Shown here: in pieces, positions 36,697 to 45,778 of the stretch
How the letters are laid out: each line of letters opens with the position of its first letter
Position numbering within the stretch: the first letter of the stretch is position 1
From: Thalassospira sp. HF15
GTDB taxonomy: Bacteria > Pseudomonadota > Alphaproteobacteria > Rhodospirillales > Thalassospiraceae
Reading direction: 5' to 3'
Assembly: GCF_011806525.1 (NCBI RefSeq)
Contig: NZ_JAAVKI010000008.1
Coordinates: 208,164-272,163 of the forward strand
Length of the DNA stretch: 64,000 bases
The notes under the pieces: model-generated
The model's input: the letters and a program-made list of their open reading frames with translations, nothing else
The model's database searches: none
Told to the model about the DNA's origin: nothing
Program-made: the position numbers and the translations under genes

Positions 36697-36708
36697 GGGG
36701 AACACACA

Positions 36709-38106
36709 ATGTCGGAAAACCTATCGGCTTTCCTGTATCTGGTGGCCTCGGTCTGCTTCATTCTTTCGTTGCGCGGACTTTCGTCACCTGAATCGGCCCG
36801 TACCGGGAACATCCTTGGCATGGTGGGTATGGCAATCGCCATCTTTACCACGCTGGCAAGCCCGGCCGTGCTGTCATACACAACCATCATCGTCGGTATC
36901 CTGATCGGTGGGGCCATCGGGACGGTCATCGCGCTCAAGATCCAGATGACCGCACTGCCACAGCTTGTTGCGGCCTTCCACTCGCTCGTCGGTCTCGCGG
37001 CCGTGTTTGTCGCGGGGGCTGCGCTTTATTCGCCGGGTGCCTATGGCATCGGGACGGCGGGCAATATCGGTGCGGCCAGCCTGATTGAAATGGGCCTTGG
37101 TGTTGCGATTGGTGCGATCACCTTTACCGGCTCGCTGGTGGCGTTCGGTAAATTGCAGGGCATCGTTTCGGGCACGCCTGTGCGGTTCAAGGGCCAGCAT
37201 ATGCTCAACCTTGCCATCGGGATTGGCATTGTTGTCTTTGGCATCATTCTGGTGGTGACCGAAAGCCATATGGCTTTCTGGATCCTGGTTGCGCTTGCGC
37301 TTGTTCTGGGCATCACGCTGATCATTCCGATTGGCGGGGCGGACATGCCGGTTGTTGTCTCCATGCTGAACTCGTATTCGGGTTGGGCGGCATGTGGCAT
37401 CGGCTTTACCCTGCAAAACAGCGCGCTGATCATTACCGGTGCGCTTGTCGGTGCCTCGGGTGCGATCCTGTCCTACATCATGTGTAAGGGCATGAACCGC
37501 TCAATCTTCAACGTCATCTTTGGTGGCTTTGGGGCCGAGGGCGAAGCAGCCGCTGGTCCCGGTGGCGATGGCGACCGTTCGGTCAAATCCGGATCGGCCG
37601 ACGATGCATCCTTCATCATGAAGAATGCCTCGAACGTCATCATCGTGCCGGGGTATGGCATGGCCGTCGCACAGGCCCAGCATGCGCTGCGCGAAATGGC
37701 CGATATCCTTAAATCCGAGGGTGTCAATGTCCGCTACGCTATCCATCCGGTGGCTGGACGTATGCCAGGTCACATGAACGTGCTTTTGGCCGAGGCCAGC
37801 GTTCCTTACGAAGACGTCATGGAAATGGACGAAATCAACCGTGATTTCGGATCGGCCGACGTGGCCTTTGTGATTGGTGCCAACGACATCACCAACCCGG
37901 CCGCAAAAACCGACCCGGCAAGTCCGATCTTCGGCATGCCGATCCTTGAAGTGGAAAAGGCCAAAACGGTCCTGTTCGTCAAACGCGGCATGTCAGCGGG
38001 TTACGCTGGCATCCAGAACGAACTGTTCTTCAAGGACAACACCATGATGCTGTTCGGCGATGCCAAAAAGATGTGCGAAGAAATCGTCATGCATCTCGAT
38101 AACTGA
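36709..38106 (+). CDS. pntB: Proton-translocating NAD(P) transhydrogenase, subunit beta
   Basis: This 465-residue protein has about nine membrane helices in residues 5-265 that complete proton channel domain II. The soluble NADP(H)-binding domain III follows from about 290 ('[26 protein letters not shown]', '[21 protein letters not shown]', '[28 protein letters not shown]', '[17 protein letters not shown]'). All match PntB closely. It starts 12 bases after pntAB with GGGGGAA upstream and is closed by a strong terminator. The three genes form one operon. Confidence 0.97.
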   Translation: MSENLSAFLYLVASVCFILSLRGLSSPESARTGNILGMVGMAIAIFTTLASPAVLSYTTIIVGILIGGAIGTVIALKIQMTALPQLVAAFHSLVGLAAVFVAGAALYSPGAYGIGTAGNIGAASLIEMGLGVAIGAITFTGSLVAFGKLQGIVSGTPVRFKGQHMLNLAIGIGIVVFGIILVVTESHMAFWILVALALVLGITLIIPIGGADMPVVVSMLNSYSGWAACGIGFTLQNSALIITGALVGASGAILSYIMCKGMNRSIFNVIFGGFGAEGEAAAGPGGDGDRSVKSGSADDASFIMKNASNVIIVPGYGMAVAQAQHALREMADILKSEGVNVRYAIHPVAGRMPGHMNVLLAEASVPYEDVMEMDEINRDFGSADVAFVIGANDITNPAAKTDPASPIFGMPILEVEKAKTVLFVKRGMSAGYAGIQNELFFKDNTMMLFGDAKKMCEEIVMHLDN

Positions 38107-38130
38107 TCAAACCATTTGGTTTGAAGTGAC

Positions 38131-38162
38131 AAAAGGCGGCCCCCGATGGGCCGCCTTTTTTT
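38131..38162 (+). terminator. Rho-independent terminator after pntB
   Basis: A perfect 12-base stem, AAAAGGCGGCCC (38131-38142) with GGGCCGCCTTTT (38148-38159), has a 5-base loop and a run of seven T. Confidence 0.93.
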
Positions 38163-38225
38163 CGTCGGTACAACGCCTTATAGTTCGGTTATGCGTCGCC
38201 CTGAAGTTTTAATTCGGAAGGTCAT

Positions 38226-38813
38226 ATGTTTCGTTTGGTAAGGGTTTCCCTGCTTTTGGTAGTTATCTTGTCCGTGGCGTTGGTCGCGTCCATGGGGTTG
38301 ACGATCCTGACCTATGTCCGCCTGACCGCCGAGGAGCCGATTGCCAAGTTGTATTTCGAACCGCTGGGTGAGGATGTTTTTGAAGCGCATCTAGCAGCAG
38401 ATGCTGGTGGAGATGTTGGAATCTATGAGATTTACGGCGATCAGTGGCGGATTGATGCCGAGTTCATCAAGCTGAAGCCCTGGGCCAATGTGATGGGCAT
38501 GGATGCGCGTTATAAGCTGGTGCGTTTTGAAGGCCGCTATCGCGATACCGAGGATGAAAATACCAAACCAAAGATGGCCTATGATCTGGGGCAGGGTGAT
38601 GCGCTTGATCTGGTGAACTATCTGGCGGAATGGAATTTCCTGGTCGATGCCGAATATGGCAGTTCGACCTTTACCGATATCGCAGAAGATACGCTTTATA
38701 CCGTCTACCGGACCCAGTCAGGGATCATCGTGCGGTCCGAACCTATGCCCGATCCGATTGGCTATGAACCGACGATGCTTGATGACATCAAAGCATGGGT
38801 TTCGGGCAACTGA
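38226..38813 (+). CDS. Conserved membrane-anchored protein of unknown function
   Basis: This 195-residue protein has one N-terminal membrane helix (about 6-30, 'VSLLLVVILSVALVASMGLTIL') followed by a periplasmic-looking domain. Notable stretches are 'GDQWRIDAEFIKLKPWANVMGMDARYKLVRFEGRYRD' and 'YGSSTFTDIAEDTLYTVYRTQSGIIVR'. I recall similar proteins of about 200 residues carried in proteobacterial genomes with unreliable 'efflux pump' names, but I see no transporter features. It is monocistronic and lies after the pnt terminator. Confidence 0.7.
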   Translation: MFRLVRVSLLLVVILSVALVASMGLTILTYVRLTAEEPIAKLYFEPLGEDVFEAHLAADAGGDVGIYEIYGDQWRIDAEFIKLKPWANVMGMDARYKLVRFEGRYRDTEDENTKPKMAYDLGQGDALDLVNYLAEWNFLVDAEYGSSTFTDIAEDTLYTVYRTQSGIIVRSEPMPDPIGYEPTMLDDIKAWVSGN

Positions 38814-38947
38814 TCCTTTGCCCCTGTGATCTCCAAACGTCAGGTCCGAAACCGGCGAGCAACATCTGATGGCCGCCGATATCCTTTTTCCATCGTTAAC
38901 CGCACAGCTCAATCCGCAGGGCTGTTGCCAGATGGATTGGATGGATC

Positions 38948-39712
38948 ATGTTGCTTGAAGACAAGGTTGTTATCATCACAGGTGCGAGCTCGGGGATCGG
39001 GGCTGCTTCTGCCAAATTGTTCGCTGAACAGGGCGCCAGGCTTGTGTTGGCCGCGCGCTCGGAAGACCGGCTTGATCAGGTTGTTACGGAAATCAATGGG
39101 GCAGGCGGCAAGGCATTTGCCCTTGCCGGGGATGTCTGTGACGAGGCTTTTGCCAAGGCATTGGTCGATGCGGCCATCGACGCGTATGGCGGGCTTGATG
39201 TTGGTTTCAACAATGCCGGGACACTCGGGTCCCCCGGTGCGCTGACGGATATTGACGTTGGGGAATGGGAGAAAACCCTGCGCACAAATCTGACGTCTGC
39301 CATGTTCGGGGCAAAATATCAGATGCCCGAAATTGCCAAGCGTGGCGGTGGATCGGTGATTTTCACCTCGACATTTGTTGGCCATACGATTGGTTTGCCG
39401 GGAATGACGGCTTATGCGGCAAGCAAAATGGGCCTGATCGGTATGGCGCAATGTCTGGCCGTCGAATATGGCGCGGCCAATGTGCGGGTTAATGCGTTAC
39501 TGCCGGGCGGAACAGATACCCCGATGGCGGCAAGCTATGCCAATGATCCGGAAGCACGGGCAATGGTGGAAAAGTTCCACGCCCTTGGCCGGATCGCCGA
39601 TCCGGTTGAAATTGCCAAAGCCGCCTTATTCCTGGCGTCTGATCACTCAAGCTTTGTTACCGGAACAGCGATGCTGGCGGATGGCGGAAATTCGATCTGC
39701 AAGGCAGCGTAA
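38948..39712 (+). CDS. Short-chain dehydrogenase/reductase (SDR)
   Basis: This 254-residue classical SDR has the TGxxxGxG-type cofactor loop 'ITGASSGIGAASAKLFAEQGARL', the NNAG block 'VGFNNAGTLG', the catalytic Ser in 'SVIFTSTFVG' and the YxxxK motif in 'AYAASKMGLIG'. It ends 'SFVTGTAMLADGGNSI' as usual for the family. Arg after the first strand ('VLAARSEDRL') suggests NADP(H) preference. The substrate is unknown. The ribosome-binding site is weak (GGATGG). It converges on the PepSY gene across a shared terminator. Confidence 0.85.
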   Translation: MLLEDKVVIITGASSGIGAASAKLFAEQGARLVLAARSEDRLDQVVTEINGAGGKAFALAGDVCDEAFAKALVDAAIDAYGGLDVGFNNAGTLGSPGALTDIDVGEWEKTLRTNLTSAMFGAKYQMPEIAKRGGGSVIFTSTFVGHTIGLPGMTAYAASKMGLIGMAQCLAVEYGAANVRVNALLPGGTDTPMAASYANDPEARAMVEKFHALGRIADPVEIAKAALFLASDHSSFVTGTAMLADGGNSICKAA

Positions 39713-39717
39713 AAAAG

Positions 39718-39753
39718 AAATCCCCCCGCCAGTGCGTTTTGGCAGGGGGATTT
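39718..39753. terminator. Bidirectional terminator between the SDR and PepSY genes
   Basis: AAATCCCCC (39718-39726) pairs with GGGGGATTT (39745-39753), extended inward by GCC/GGC past one mismatch. The T-rich tail is strong on the minus strand and weaker on the plus strand. Confidence 0.75.
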
Positions 39754-39757
39754 CGAT

Positions 39758-41182
39758 TTAGCCAAAGGCACGTTGCAGGACTGGCACGCGCGACAGGATC
39801 AGGACATCAAGTGCCAGCACTGTCACAAGAGTGATTCCGGTAAGCGGGAAGGCCAGAGACAGAACCAGCATGAGGAACACTGCGCCCTTCCACAGCGGCA
39901 AATTGTTGGGAAGCGGCGGTGGCGTTAAACGCAAACTTTGCGCATTTGCCGGACGGCGCAGCCACCACATTACAATGCCACTGACACACAGGAAGATGAC
40001 AGTCAGGCAGAACAGCGTATTGGCGATGATATTCCACCACCCCAGATCACCCTGATGAAGAGCAATCCCTACGGCCATGCTTTTGGCGCCAAGCGAATAG
40101 TCATCATAGGTGACTTCGGCCAATACCTTGCCGCTATATTGATCGACATGAATGGTGCGGTCCCCGGTGGGTGGGACGCTATCGCCGCTCATACTGTCGG
40201 CGGAAAGAGTGTAAACGCCGTCTTCGCCACTTGGCAGGTTGATGCGGTACTGGCCGCTGAACCCGATGGAGCGCGCGAAGGCATTCATGCTGTCAAGGTT
40301 GATATCCGTTCCCGCCGGAAGGCCGGTTGTGCCGACGTCTGATCCGGATGCGGGCATCGGTGTTTGTTCAAGGCCCCAAGGTGCGTCATGCAGTGCGCCA
40401 TGGTTCATATCGGCATGGATATCGTCAGATAGTGGAACATTATCCCATTTTTCTGCGGGAAAGGTGCTCCAGGCCTGAACAAACTGACCGCCCCAGATTC
40501 CAGCCCAAGAAAGGCCTGAAATCAGGAAAAAGAATAGAACGACAGATATGTAAAAGCCTGATGTGACATGCAGTTCTTTCCAGAATGTCCGACGCGTTGC
40601 GGAAAAATCGGGCCAAAGCACACTGCCAAGGCCTTTGCCATTGCGCGGCCACCACATGTAGAGCCCTGTCACGATCAGAACGATGCCCAGCCCGGCGGCA
40701 ATTTCTATCAAGCGGTCACCAAGATCACCAATCAGAAGTTCACCGTGGACTTCACTTGCCCAATAAAACCAACTGTCATCCTTGACGATGGTTTCGCGGA
40801 TGTCGGTGGTGACAGGGTCAACGGTGACAACATGCTGCTTTCCGCCGCTATCGACCAGAAACATGGTGGCAAGGTTATCTTCAAGCGGGGCGATATATTG
40901 GCTGACTGATCCGTCCGGAAGGCTGTTGGCAGCGGCTTTGGCCTGTGCTGTCAGGGATTGATGTTGACCGTCCGAGGCAAGGATACGGTCACCAAAGCGT
41001 GTTTCGATGACGTTGAAATACATCATCATCAGGCCGGTCACAGCCAGCATCAAAAGGAACGGGACGACATACAGGCCAGCATAAAAATGCCAGCGCCATG
41101 CAGCCATATAGAATTTGCGTGCAACCGTGCGCTGTTCGCGATCACGAACAGCCGCATCCGCCAAAGCGGCTTGCTTTGTCAT
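39758..41182 (-). CDS. PepSY-associated transmembrane protein
   Basis: The predicted protein has 474 residues. The first membrane helix follows a basic stretch ('AAWRWHFYAGLYVVPFLLMLAVTGLMMMYF'), two PepSY-like segments lie in the large periplasmic loops, and three more helices include 'WNIIANTLFCLTVIFLCVSGIVMWW'. Proteins of this layout are inner-membrane partners of TonB-dependent uptake or ferric/cupric reduction systems, but no receptor gene is seen here. ATG 41182 ('MTKQAALADAA') is preferred, with AAAGG 9 bases upstream. ATG 41200 lacks a site, and the much longer open frame overlaps the DUF2946 gene upstream. Confidence 0.83.
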   Translation of the reverse strand: MTKQAALADAAVRDREQRTVARKFYMAAWRWHFYAGLYVVPFLLMLAVTGLMMMYFNVIETRFGDRILASDGQHQSLTAQAKAAANSLPDGSVSQYIAPLEDNLATMFLVDSGGKQHVVTVDPVTTDIRETIVKDDSWFYWASEVHGELLIGDLGDRLIEIAAGLGIVLIVTGLYMWWPRNGKGLGSVLWPDFSATRRTFWKELHVTSGFYISVVLFFFLISGLSWAGIWGGQFVQAWSTFPAEKWDNVPLSDDIHADMNHGALHDAPWGLEQTPMPASGSDVGTTGLPAGTDINLDSMNAFARSIGFSGQYRINLPSGEDGVYTLSADSMSGDSVPPTGDRTIHVDQYSGKVLAEVTYDDYSLGAKSMAVGIALHQGDLGWWNIIANTLFCLTVIFLCVSGIVMWWLRRPANAQSLRLTPPPLPNNLPLWKGAVFLMLVLSLAFPLTGITLVTVLALDVLILSRVPVLQRAFG

Positions 41183-41270
41183 GGAGATATACCTTTTCAT
41201 TGGAAATGCACAAAGAACCACAGCAAGCGGCGCTAATGCCGTGAAATCACTGCGGTAAATGATGGGCAGA

Positions 41271-41654
41271 TCAAACGATAAAGGGTGGGGCGCGCGGTAT
41301 GGCGGGTGTGGCATGGATTGCCAGACGCAGCTCGACCCGTCTGGGCAGGTGGGCGAACACACGTGTTGCGAATTCGATCCGCGTCGGGACAGACGGGTTA
41401 TCGGGCAGGATAACCGCCGCAACGATACGGCAGAATTCGCAGGTCTCCAGCAATCCTGTATTGTTGTCCGGATCGCTTGCCTGGCCGCTCAGGCACAGAA
41501 CGGGAAGTGTGCCATCAGGCAGGGCAAAATTAGCAATATCCGCATCGGGAACAGGTCCAAACGACGCCAGCTTGTGCGACACACCCGCAAGCATCAGCGC
41601 TGTCACGCATAAAATGCGGACCATCAACCGTGCTTTTGATCGCAAACCTGACAT
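41271..41654 (-). CDS. Small exported DUF2946-like protein
   Basis: This 127-residue protein has a hydrophobic signal/anchor (about 8-28, 'VRILCVTALMLAGVSHKLASF'). It then has a cysteine-containing domain, 'PVLCLSG' and 'LLETCEFCRIVAAVILPDNP', like DUF2946 proteins. These often sit beside TonB-dependent receptors or PepSY proteins, and a copper link has been proposed from such contexts. It lies just upstream of the PepSY gene on the same strand with 88 bases between, so a shared operon is likely. ATG 41654 has GGGGAAC 6 bases upstream; an ATG eight codons earlier is possible. Confidence 0.65.
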   Translation of the reverse strand: MSGLRSKARLMVRILCVTALMLAGVSHKLASFGPVPDADIANFALPDGTLPVLCLSGQASDPDNNTGLLETCEFCRIVAAVILPDNPSVPTRIEFATRVFAHLPRRVELRLAIHATPAIPRAPPFIV

Positions 41655-41790
41655 GGATCGTTCCCCAAGTGATGTCATTGATGGGTGGTCAATGACAACA
41701 TCCCGTATTCTTTTTACCCGCTTTCAACGCGTTAGACCACGTGAATTATTCCTGATTTAAAACCCTGGGGTGGGATTGGGAGTGGGTATA

Positions 41791-41830
41791 AAAAACCAAA
41801 CCCGCCCGGATTGCTCCGAGGCGGGTTTGG
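41791..41830 (-). terminator. Rho-independent terminator for rpsU
   Basis: A perfect 11-base stem (41796-41806 with 41820-41830), extended inside by GGA/TCC, ends in six T on the minus strand at 41790-41795. It lies 74 bases past the rpsU stop. Confidence 0.85.
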
Positions 41831-41840
41831 CGCACGGGTC

Positions 41841-41862
41841 CGAATTTAGCGAACTAAATTCG
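41841..41862 (-). other. Hairpin in the rpsU 3' untranslated region
   Basis: CGAATTTAG (41841-41849) and CTAAATTCG (41854-41862) form a perfect 9-base stem with a UUCG tetraloop in the minus-strand transcript. It stands between rpsU and its terminator and may stabilise the mRNA end. Confidence 0.5.
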
Positions 41863-41903
41863 ATCGTACAGTCACGTTCGAGATACCCCGAAAGTGAAAA
41901 AGA

Positions 41904-42107
41904 CTAGAAGCCTTCGCGCTCGATGCGCTTACGCTCCAGCTTGCGGGCACGACGGATTGCTTCCGCCCCTTCGCGAGCTTTCTTCTCCGACGGCTTTTCA
42001 AAGTGGCGACGGAGTTTCATCTCACGGAAAATGCCCTCGCGCTGCATCTTTTTCTTAAGCGCTTTCAGAGCCTGATCGACATTGTTGTCGCGAACGATTA
42101 CCTGCAC
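41904..42107 (-). CDS. rpsU: Small ribosomal subunit protein bS21
   Basis: This 67-residue basic protein of the 30S subunit helps translation initiation. The sequence '[20 protein letters not shown]' followed by '[20 protein letters not shown]' is diagnostic. The start is GTG at 42107, as often in this family, with AAAGGAG about 10 bases upstream. A longer open frame reaching to 42341 is not supported by similarity. It diverges from def. Confidence 0.95.
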   Translation of the reverse strand: MQVIVRDNNVDQALKALKKKMQREGIFREMKLRRHFEKPSEKKAREGAEAIRRARKLERKRIEREGF

Positions 42108-42360
42108 GGAAACCACGCTCCTTTCAAAAAAACAAAAACACCCGGAGTGGCGGAATGCCCCCCGGTTGGATTTACGGTCACACTGACCGTGGGCTGTATA
42201 TAGTGCAAACCAGCCAAAAAGAAAAGAGGGAAGGGGATATTCGCCTTTGACGTTTATGCGCGGCGGGAATTTGCCGAATTGCGCTGGTGTAAACGGCAAT
42301 CCGGGGATATATCGAAGCCATCGCGTCGCCAACCTGTCCATTTTCGGTTAAAAGACAAGG

Positions 42361-42945
42361 ATGTCGATTCTGAAAATTGCCCGGATGGGCCACCCGGTTC
42401 TGCGCCGTGTTGCGGACCGGGTCGAAGACCCGCTTGATCCTGAAATCCAGCGCCTGATTGCGGATATGAAGGACACCATGAAGGATGCCGGGGGCGTTGG
42501 CCTTGCGGCCCCGCAGGTGTTTCAGTCTTTGGCGATCATGGTCTATTACGTTCCGGCCTTGCGCAAAAGCGACGATCCGGACGATGCCGAGGTGCCGCTC
42601 AGTGTCCTGATCAATCCCGAAATCGAGCCGATTGGCGATGAAATCGTTGATGGCTGGGAGGGATGCCTGTCGATTCCCGGCCTGCAGGGTGTGGTGCCGC
42701 GATGGAACAAAATCCGTTATCGCGGGTTAAATGAGAAGGGCGAAACTGTGGAATACACCGCCGGTGGTTTCCATGCGCGCGTCGTTCAGCACGAATATGA
42801 TCATTTGATCGGGGTGATGTATCCCGAACGTATGGAAGATATGACGTTGCTTGGTTTTAACGAGGAATTGCGCGAAAACCCGCCCGAGACTACCTTTAGG
42901 CAGTCGGCTGCGACCGACGCCCAATCAGATGACGAGGAGGCCTGA
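42361..42945 (+). CDS. def: Peptide deformylase
   Basis: This 194-residue metalloenzyme removes the formyl group from nascent proteins. All three active-site motifs are intact: GxGLAAPQ at 45-52, EGCLS with metal ligand Cys102, and HExxH as His144-Glu-Tyr-Asp-His148. The C-terminus extends about 20 residues past the core with an acidic tail. The gene begins with the first ATG after the rpsU divergent gap. Its stop directly abuts the COQ9-family start, so the two form an operon. Confidence 0.95.
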   Translation: MSILKIARMGHPVLRRVADRVEDPLDPEIQRLIADMKDTMKDAGGVGLAAPQVFQSLAIMVYYVPALRKSDDPDDAEVPLSVLINPEIEPIGDEIVDGWEGCLSIPGLQGVVPRWNKIRYRGLNEKGETVEYTAGGFHARVVQHEYDHLIGVMYPERMEDMTLLGFNEELRENPPETTFRQSAATDAQSDDEEA

Positions 42946-43641
42946 ATGTCTGTCACTGAAAGCATGACCCGCCTGCAAGCCCAGCGCGAAGCACTGGTCG
43001 AGGCAGCCCTTGAACATGTGCCGTTCGATGGCTGGACCAAACAGGCGCTTCAGGCCGGCGCCGAAGACCTTGATCTTGCGCCGGGTGAAGTTGATCGTCT
43101 TCTGCCCAACGGTATTCGTCAGGCCATCAAAACCTATGTCGAGCTGACGGATCGCAAGATGGTCGCGGCCCTTGATGAAATGGGCCTTGAAAACCTGAAA
43201 ATTCGTGAACGCATTGCGGCTGCGGTTAAAACCCGCCTTGATCTGGTCGAGGATCAGAAAGATACCGTGCGTGCAGCCCTTTCCTATCTGGCTTTGCCTC
43301 AAAATGCCGCCCTTGGTCTGAAGCTGACCCATGGCACGGTGGACAAGATGTGGGTTGCGGCTGGCGATACATCGACCGACCATAATTGGTACACCAAGCG
43401 TATGCTGTTGGCTGGTGTGTATGGATCGACCCTGACCTATTGGCTTGATGATACCTCAGAGGGCCATGCCGATAGCTGGGCATTTCTGGATCGCCGGATC
43501 GCCAATGTCATGCAAATCCCGAAAATCACGGCCAAGATTGGCAAGGCAGGCAAGTTTGCCGCCGCCCCGTTCAAGATGGGCGCAAAAATCGCGCGCTGTA
43601 TGCCAACACCGGGCCGTATGCGCCGTCAGTTTGGCGGCTGA
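42946..43641 (+). CDS. COQ9-family protein (ubiquinone biosynthesis accessory)
   Basis: The protein has 231 residues and is homologous to COQ9, a lipid-binding protein that presents quinone precursors to hydroxylase COQ7 and is found in Alphaproteobacteria and mitochondria. The helix-turn-helix-like N-terminus 'REALVEAALEHVPFDGWTKQALQAGAEDLDL' resembles TetR folds. The C-terminal region holds 'GDTSTDHNWYTKRMLLAGVYGSTLTYWLDD', the family signature. ATG 42946 immediately follows the def stop, with GAGGAGG as the binding site. A terminator follows at 43670. Confidence 0.9.
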   Translation: MSVTESMTRLQAQREALVEAALEHVPFDGWTKQALQAGAEDLDLAPGEVDRLLPNGIRQAIKTYVELTDRKMVAALDEMGLENLKIRERIAAAVKTRLDLVEDQKDTVRAALSYLALPQNAALGLKLTHGTVDKMWVAAGDTSTDHNWYTKRMLLAGVYGSTLTYWLDDTSEGHADSWAFLDRRIANVMQIPKITAKIGKAGKFAAAPFKMGAKIARCMPTPGRMRRQFGG

Positions 43642-43669
43642 TACGTAGCCAAGCTTTTCGATTAAAACA

Positions 43670-43703
43670 AAAACGCCACCGTGCATTCTGCCGGTGGCGT
43701 TTT
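43670..43703 (+). terminator. Rho-independent terminator after the COQ9-family gene
   Basis: AAAACGCCACCG (43670-43681) pairs with CGGTGGCGTTTT (43692-43703) in a perfect 12-base stem. It can also act for the converging gene. Confidence 0.88.
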
Positions 43704-43750
43704 GAGTTTTGAGGGAAGGAAACTCTTTTCGATGTCGGGTGTCGCCCGGA

Positions 43751-44431
43751 TCAGAACTGATTGGTCAGGAAGCTCAGCAAGGTTGGGTCCGGTGCGTTGG
43801 CTTCTTCAAGTTCAGAGGCCAGATCAATCTTGATCGGGGTTTCAACGCGCTGCGGCTCGAATACGTCATCGAGCATGTTTTTAAGCTCGTTGGCATCATC
43901 GGTATCCTGCAGGTCGTGCTTGGTCGGTTTGGCAGCAAGGGCAACCAGTTCGGATGGCGGGGTGCCCATCCAGATGCCTTTTTTGTTGTCCTTGGCGAAT
44001 TGCTGATCGCGCAGATAGGTGGTGCAACTCGGATGGCTGTCGCAGCTGACCATATCAACCATGGCCCAGCCGGCGCGAAGGATCAGACGGTTCAGGTCAT
44101 TCTGACCCATCTGGCATTCAGTCAGCATCGGGAACAGCTGGACGTCCGAGACCTGCTGACATTTGATGGCGTAATTTTCAATGATGCGATCAAGCGCCTG
44201 GGCTGCCGCAGCTCCGCACTGGAATTCCACCGACCCGGCCCGGCAGATCATGCCGGGTTTCGGCGCGCGAATGCCAAACAGTTCGACAATCAGGTTGCCA
44301 AAACGCAGCTTGTCGCCCTCGATCACGTCGGGGAAGCCAGCTGCACCCGGCACCGCCAAGGCGGTGTTCGTGCGGCTTTCAACGGCGATCAGGCCAAGCG
44401 TCAAAGAAAGAATGATCAGAAGTTTTTTCAT
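43751..44431 (-). CDS. Secreted thermonuclease-fold (SNase-like) protein, active site degenerate
   Basis: The protein has 226 residues. A signal peptide covers 1-27 ('LLIILSLTLGLIAVESRTNTALA'). The SNase-like beta-barrel follows: 'VIEGDKLRFGNLIVELFGIRAPKPGMIC', 'CGAAAAQALDRII', 'LNRLILRAGWAMV' and 'FAKDNKKGIWMG'. Active nucleases have an R..(D)APE pattern at residues 49-58; here it reads Val-Glu-Leu-Phe-Gly-Ile-Arg-Ala-Pro-Lys, so the catalytic Arg, Asp and Glu are replaced. Five or more cysteines suggest disulfides. It is probably a non-catalytic periplasmic protein. The start could be ATG 44431 or GTG 44434. Confidence 0.72.
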   Translation of the reverse strand: MKKLLIILSLTLGLIAVESRTNTALAVPGAAGFPDVIEGDKLRFGNLIVELFGIRAPKPGMICRAGSVEFQCGAAAAQALDRIIENYAIKCQQVSDVQLFPMLTECQMGQNDLNRLILRAGWAMVDMVSCDSHPSCTTYLRDQQFAKDNKKGIWMGTPPSELVALAAKPTKHDLQDTDDANELKNMLDDVFEPQRVETPIKIDLASELEEANAPDPTLLSFLTNQF

Positions 44432-44545
44432 CACATGTCATCCTGTAAGAGTTTCCTGTCCTACCAACAGCAAACCGGATGCCAATCGACTGGGCATAAA
44501 ATGCCAGTCGAATGATCTTTCGCGTAACGCTATGACAAGCTTACG

Positions 44546-44582
44546 AAAAAGCCCCGGATGCACGTGGTATCCGGGGCTTTTT
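44546..44582. terminator. Bidirectional-looking terminator between purK and the SNase-like gene
   Basis: AAAAAGCCCCGGAT (44546-44559) pairs with ATCCGGGGCTTTTT (44569-44582), a perfect 14-base stem with A and T runs on its outer ends. On the minus strand it terminates purK transcription, 29 bases past the stop. Confidence 0.9.
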
Positions 44583-44610
44583 ATTGTTTCGGGTTACGGT
44601 GGTGGCAGGG

Positions 44611-45699
44611 TTACTTCGGCAGAACCCACGTCACGTGGCCCATCTTGCGGCCCGGCTTTGCTTCGGCCTTGCCATAAAGATGCAGTTTCGCATTCGGCTC
44701 GGTCAAAATTGCCTGCCAGTCATTGATGTCATCCCCCAGAAGGTTCTTCATGCGCGCCTTTGAATGATGCGCCGGATCGCCCAGCGGCAGGCCGCACACA
44801 GCACGGACAAACTGTTCGAACTGGCTGGTGATGCAGGCATCTATCGTCCAGTGACCGGAATTGTGCGGACGAGGGGCGACTTCGTTGACCAGAATATCGC
44901 CATCGCTGGTGACAAACATTTCAACCGCCAGAAGCCCAACAAATTCCATCGCACTGACAAGCTTGATTGCGACGTCCTCGGCCTTTTTCGAAAGGTTGTC
45001 AGCAATTTCGGCCGGGGCGACCGTGACATCAAGAATATGGTTGGTATGCACATTCTCAACCGGGCAGAAACAAGCGGTGTCACCCTTAACGCCGCGTGCG
45101 ACGATCACCGAAATCTCGCGTTCGAACGAGATGAAACCTTCAAGGATGGCTTCGGCCCCACCCATTTCAGCCCATGCTTCGGCAAGGTCGGTATCAGCGG
45201 CAATCTTGACCTGCCCCTTGCCGTCATAACCCAGTTCGGTGGTTTTAAGAACGGACGGACGGCCAAGCTTGGCAACAGCGGCTTCAAGGTCGGCAAGCGA
45301 GCGAACCGCCTCAAACGGGGCGGTACCGATGCCATGATCGTTGCAGAAGGTCTTTTCGCGCAGGCGGTTTTGTGAAATGTGCAGGCATTTCCAGCCCGGA
45401 CGGACCGGCACAAGGCTGGACAGCAGTTTGACGCTGTCATGCGGGACGTTTTCAAATTCAAACGTCACGACATCGACTTCCTCGGCAAAGGCGCGCAGTG
45501 CATCAAGGTCACTGTAATCGGCGACAGTCGCCTTGGCGCTGACTTGCTCGGTCGGGCTGTCGGCACCGGGGCCAAACACATGGACCTTATAGCCAAGCTC
45601 CGCGGCACAGAGGGCAGCCATACGGCCAAGCTGGCCATTGCCCATGATGCCAATGGTGCTGCCCGGGGCGATGATGCGCGTGTCGAAATCCTGCGTCAT
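44611..45699 (-). CDS. purK: N5-carboxyaminoimidazole ribonucleotide synthetase
   Basis: This 362-residue ATP-grasp enzyme makes N5-CAIR from AIR, ATP and bicarbonate in purine synthesis. The N-terminus 'IGIMGNGQLGRMAALCAAELGYKVHVF' is the Rossmann-like start. ATP-grasp blocks 'PSVLKTTELGYDGKGQVKI' and 'ILEGFISFEREISVIVARG' follow, then 'VGLLAVEMFV' and 'ILVNEVAPRPHNSGHWTIDAC' for metal and substrate. ATG 45699 has GAGGAT upstream. purE lies upstream on the same strand but a terminator separates them. Confidence 0.96.
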   Translation of the reverse strand: MTQDFDTRIIAPGSTIGIMGNGQLGRMAALCAAELGYKVHVFGPGADSPTEQVSAKATVADYSDLDALRAFAEEVDVVTFEFENVPHDSVKLLSSLVPVRPGWKCLHISQNRLREKTFCNDHGIGTAPFEAVRSLADLEAAVAKLGRPSVLKTTELGYDGKGQVKIAADTDLAEAWAEMGGAEAILEGFISFEREISVIVARGVKGDTACFCPVENVHTNHILDVTVAPAEIADNLSKKAEDVAIKLVSAMEFVGLLAVEMFVTSDGDILVNEVAPRPHNSGHWTIDACITSQFEQFVRAVCGLPLGDPAHHSKARMKNLLGDDINDWQAILTEPNAKLHLYGKAEAKPGRKMGHVTWVLPK

Positions 45700-45778
45700 G
45701 TAATCCTCGATCAAATGCTTTCCGCTTTGGGAAAGGATGCCGTATGTCGGGCAATCGTCAAATGGATGCAATCAAACA

